Source of the DNA: Chitinophagaceae bacterium | GTDB taxonomy: Bacteria; Bacteroidota; Bacteroidia; Chitinophagales; Chitinophagaceae | DNA: 64,000 nt | Direction: 5' to 3' | NCBI GenBank assembly: GCA_016713085.1 | Contig: JADJPV010000002.1 | Location: forward strand, 620,001-684,000 | Part shown: positions 63,545-64,000 of the stretch, in pieces | Layout: every line of letters begins with the position of its first letter | Numbering within the stretch: position 1 is the first letter of the stretch | The notes under the pieces: model-generated | What the model was told of the DNA's origin: nothing | Database searches by the model: none | The model's input: only the letters and a program-made list of their open reading frames with translations | Translations under genes and position numbers: made by a program

Positions 63545-64000
63545 ATGACAAAATCAACCCAAATGAAGTTTTTTCTTACTGTTTCCTTAACAGTGATGTA
63601 TTACAGCTCAATGACTGCACAGTCAACCGAAGATTTGGTAAAAACAGCCGTAAACAACATGTTTACAGCCATGAAAAATGCGGATTCTGCCGGATTAAAG
63701 AATGTATTTTCCGAAACGGCTGTTTTGCAAACCATCAGCGGTACAAAAGAAGGGGAGACGGTGGTAAGAACTGAAATAATCAGTGATTTTGTTTCATTTG
63801 TTGGAAAAACTACGAAGGGTGATGCAGATGAACAAATTAGTTTTGGCGCTGTTCATATTGATGGAGCTCTTGCTAGTGTATGGACCCCGTATCAATTTTT
63901 TTATAAAGGCAAGTTTAGTCATTGCGGAGTAAACTCATTTCAACTTGTGCGAATAAAAGGCGAGTGGAAGATTCAGTACATTATTGATACCAGGAGAAAA
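63545..64000 (+). CDS. Secreted NTF2-like (SnoaL/DUF4440-type) protein, 3' end cut by the window
   Basis: A 152-codon frame open to the last base. It starts MTKSTQMKFFLTVSLTVMYY, a signal peptide with cleavage after TAQ, followed by STEDLVKTAVNNMFTAMKNADSAG, typical of NTF2-like proteins. Later strands (ISFGAVHIDGALASVWTPYQFF; GEWKIQYIID) complete the cone-shaped fold. Its ligand and partners are unknown. The full length lies beyond the window. Confidence 0.75.
   Translation, partial: MTKSTQMKFFLTVSLTVMYYSSMTAQSTEDLVKTAVNNMFTAMKNADSAGLKNVFSETAVLQTISGTKEGETVVRTEIISDFVSFVGKTTKGDADEQISFGAVHIDGALASVWTPYQFFYKGKFSHCGVNSFQLVRIKGEWKIQYIIDTRRK

Overview
The window comes from a Bacteroidota chromosome, most likely family Chitinophagaceae or a close relative. 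The signs are TAnnTTTG promoter boxes with no Shine-Dalgarno sequences, a type IX secretion substrate ending in a gliding-motility C-terminal domain beside a PorP/SprF protein, a carboxypeptidase-like-domain TonB receptor, DUF3347 and WbqC proteins, and about 40% GC. The family-level assignment is inference.

Layout. 1-7.3 kb: end of smc, coaD, a hotdog thioesterase, a ParE-like toxin-antitoxin pair, a NUDIX hydrolase, pyrE, a broken HMA protein, a LEA-type lipoprotein and WbqC. 7.3-13.5 kb: a 1725-residue IgGFc-binding/PKD/type-B-sorting protein and its PorP/SprF partner. 13.5-18.4 kb: BlaR1-like M56 peptidase, BlaI-like repressor with a visible operator, and a membrane pyrophosphatase. 18.8-24.7 kb: lipoproteins, a shrunken T9SS remnant, an ECF sigma factor, Hsp20, an Omp85-like barrel and NnrD/NnrE. 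24.9-33.3 kb: an envelope block (OstA-like, MlaD, amidase, divergent LptD), then plsC and ung. 33.3-33.7 kb: three 83-bp tRNA-like tandem units followed by an intact tRNA-Arg(TCT). 34-41.9 kb: small secreted proteins, ABC-F, DUF3347 and a TonB receptor. 41.9-56.3 kb: sulfur-metabolism genes, all on the minus strand. 57.6-63.3 kb: thrS, infC, rpmI, rplT and an arginine-decarboxylase-like gene. The window ends inside an NTF2-like gene.

The most interesting system is the sulfur island. It encodes TsdA-like thiosulfate dehydrogenase, SoxB-like hydrolase, DsrE-like protein, an OprD-like porin, YeeE/DUF6691 transporter halves, four rhodanese or MBL-rhodanese proteins, TauE, a universal stress protein, two further haem proteins and a cysteine-rich Crp/Fnr regulator. 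Five promoters in the island carry the same 16-bp inverted repeat (roughly TGTAAC-N4-GTTACA). In each case it lies exactly 21 bp upstream of a Bacteroidota -7-like box, the geometry of class II Crp/Fnr activation. I infer one regulon, probably controlled by the Crp/Fnr gene that closes the ten-gene operon.

A caution applies to the whole window. About ten genes carry a single-base frameshift or stop, many at homopolymer runs. Restoring one base gives a natural protein in nearly every case. This pattern points to residual sequencing error more than to real gene decay, although a poly-A9 run at the start of the dsrE-like gene could be genuine slippage.
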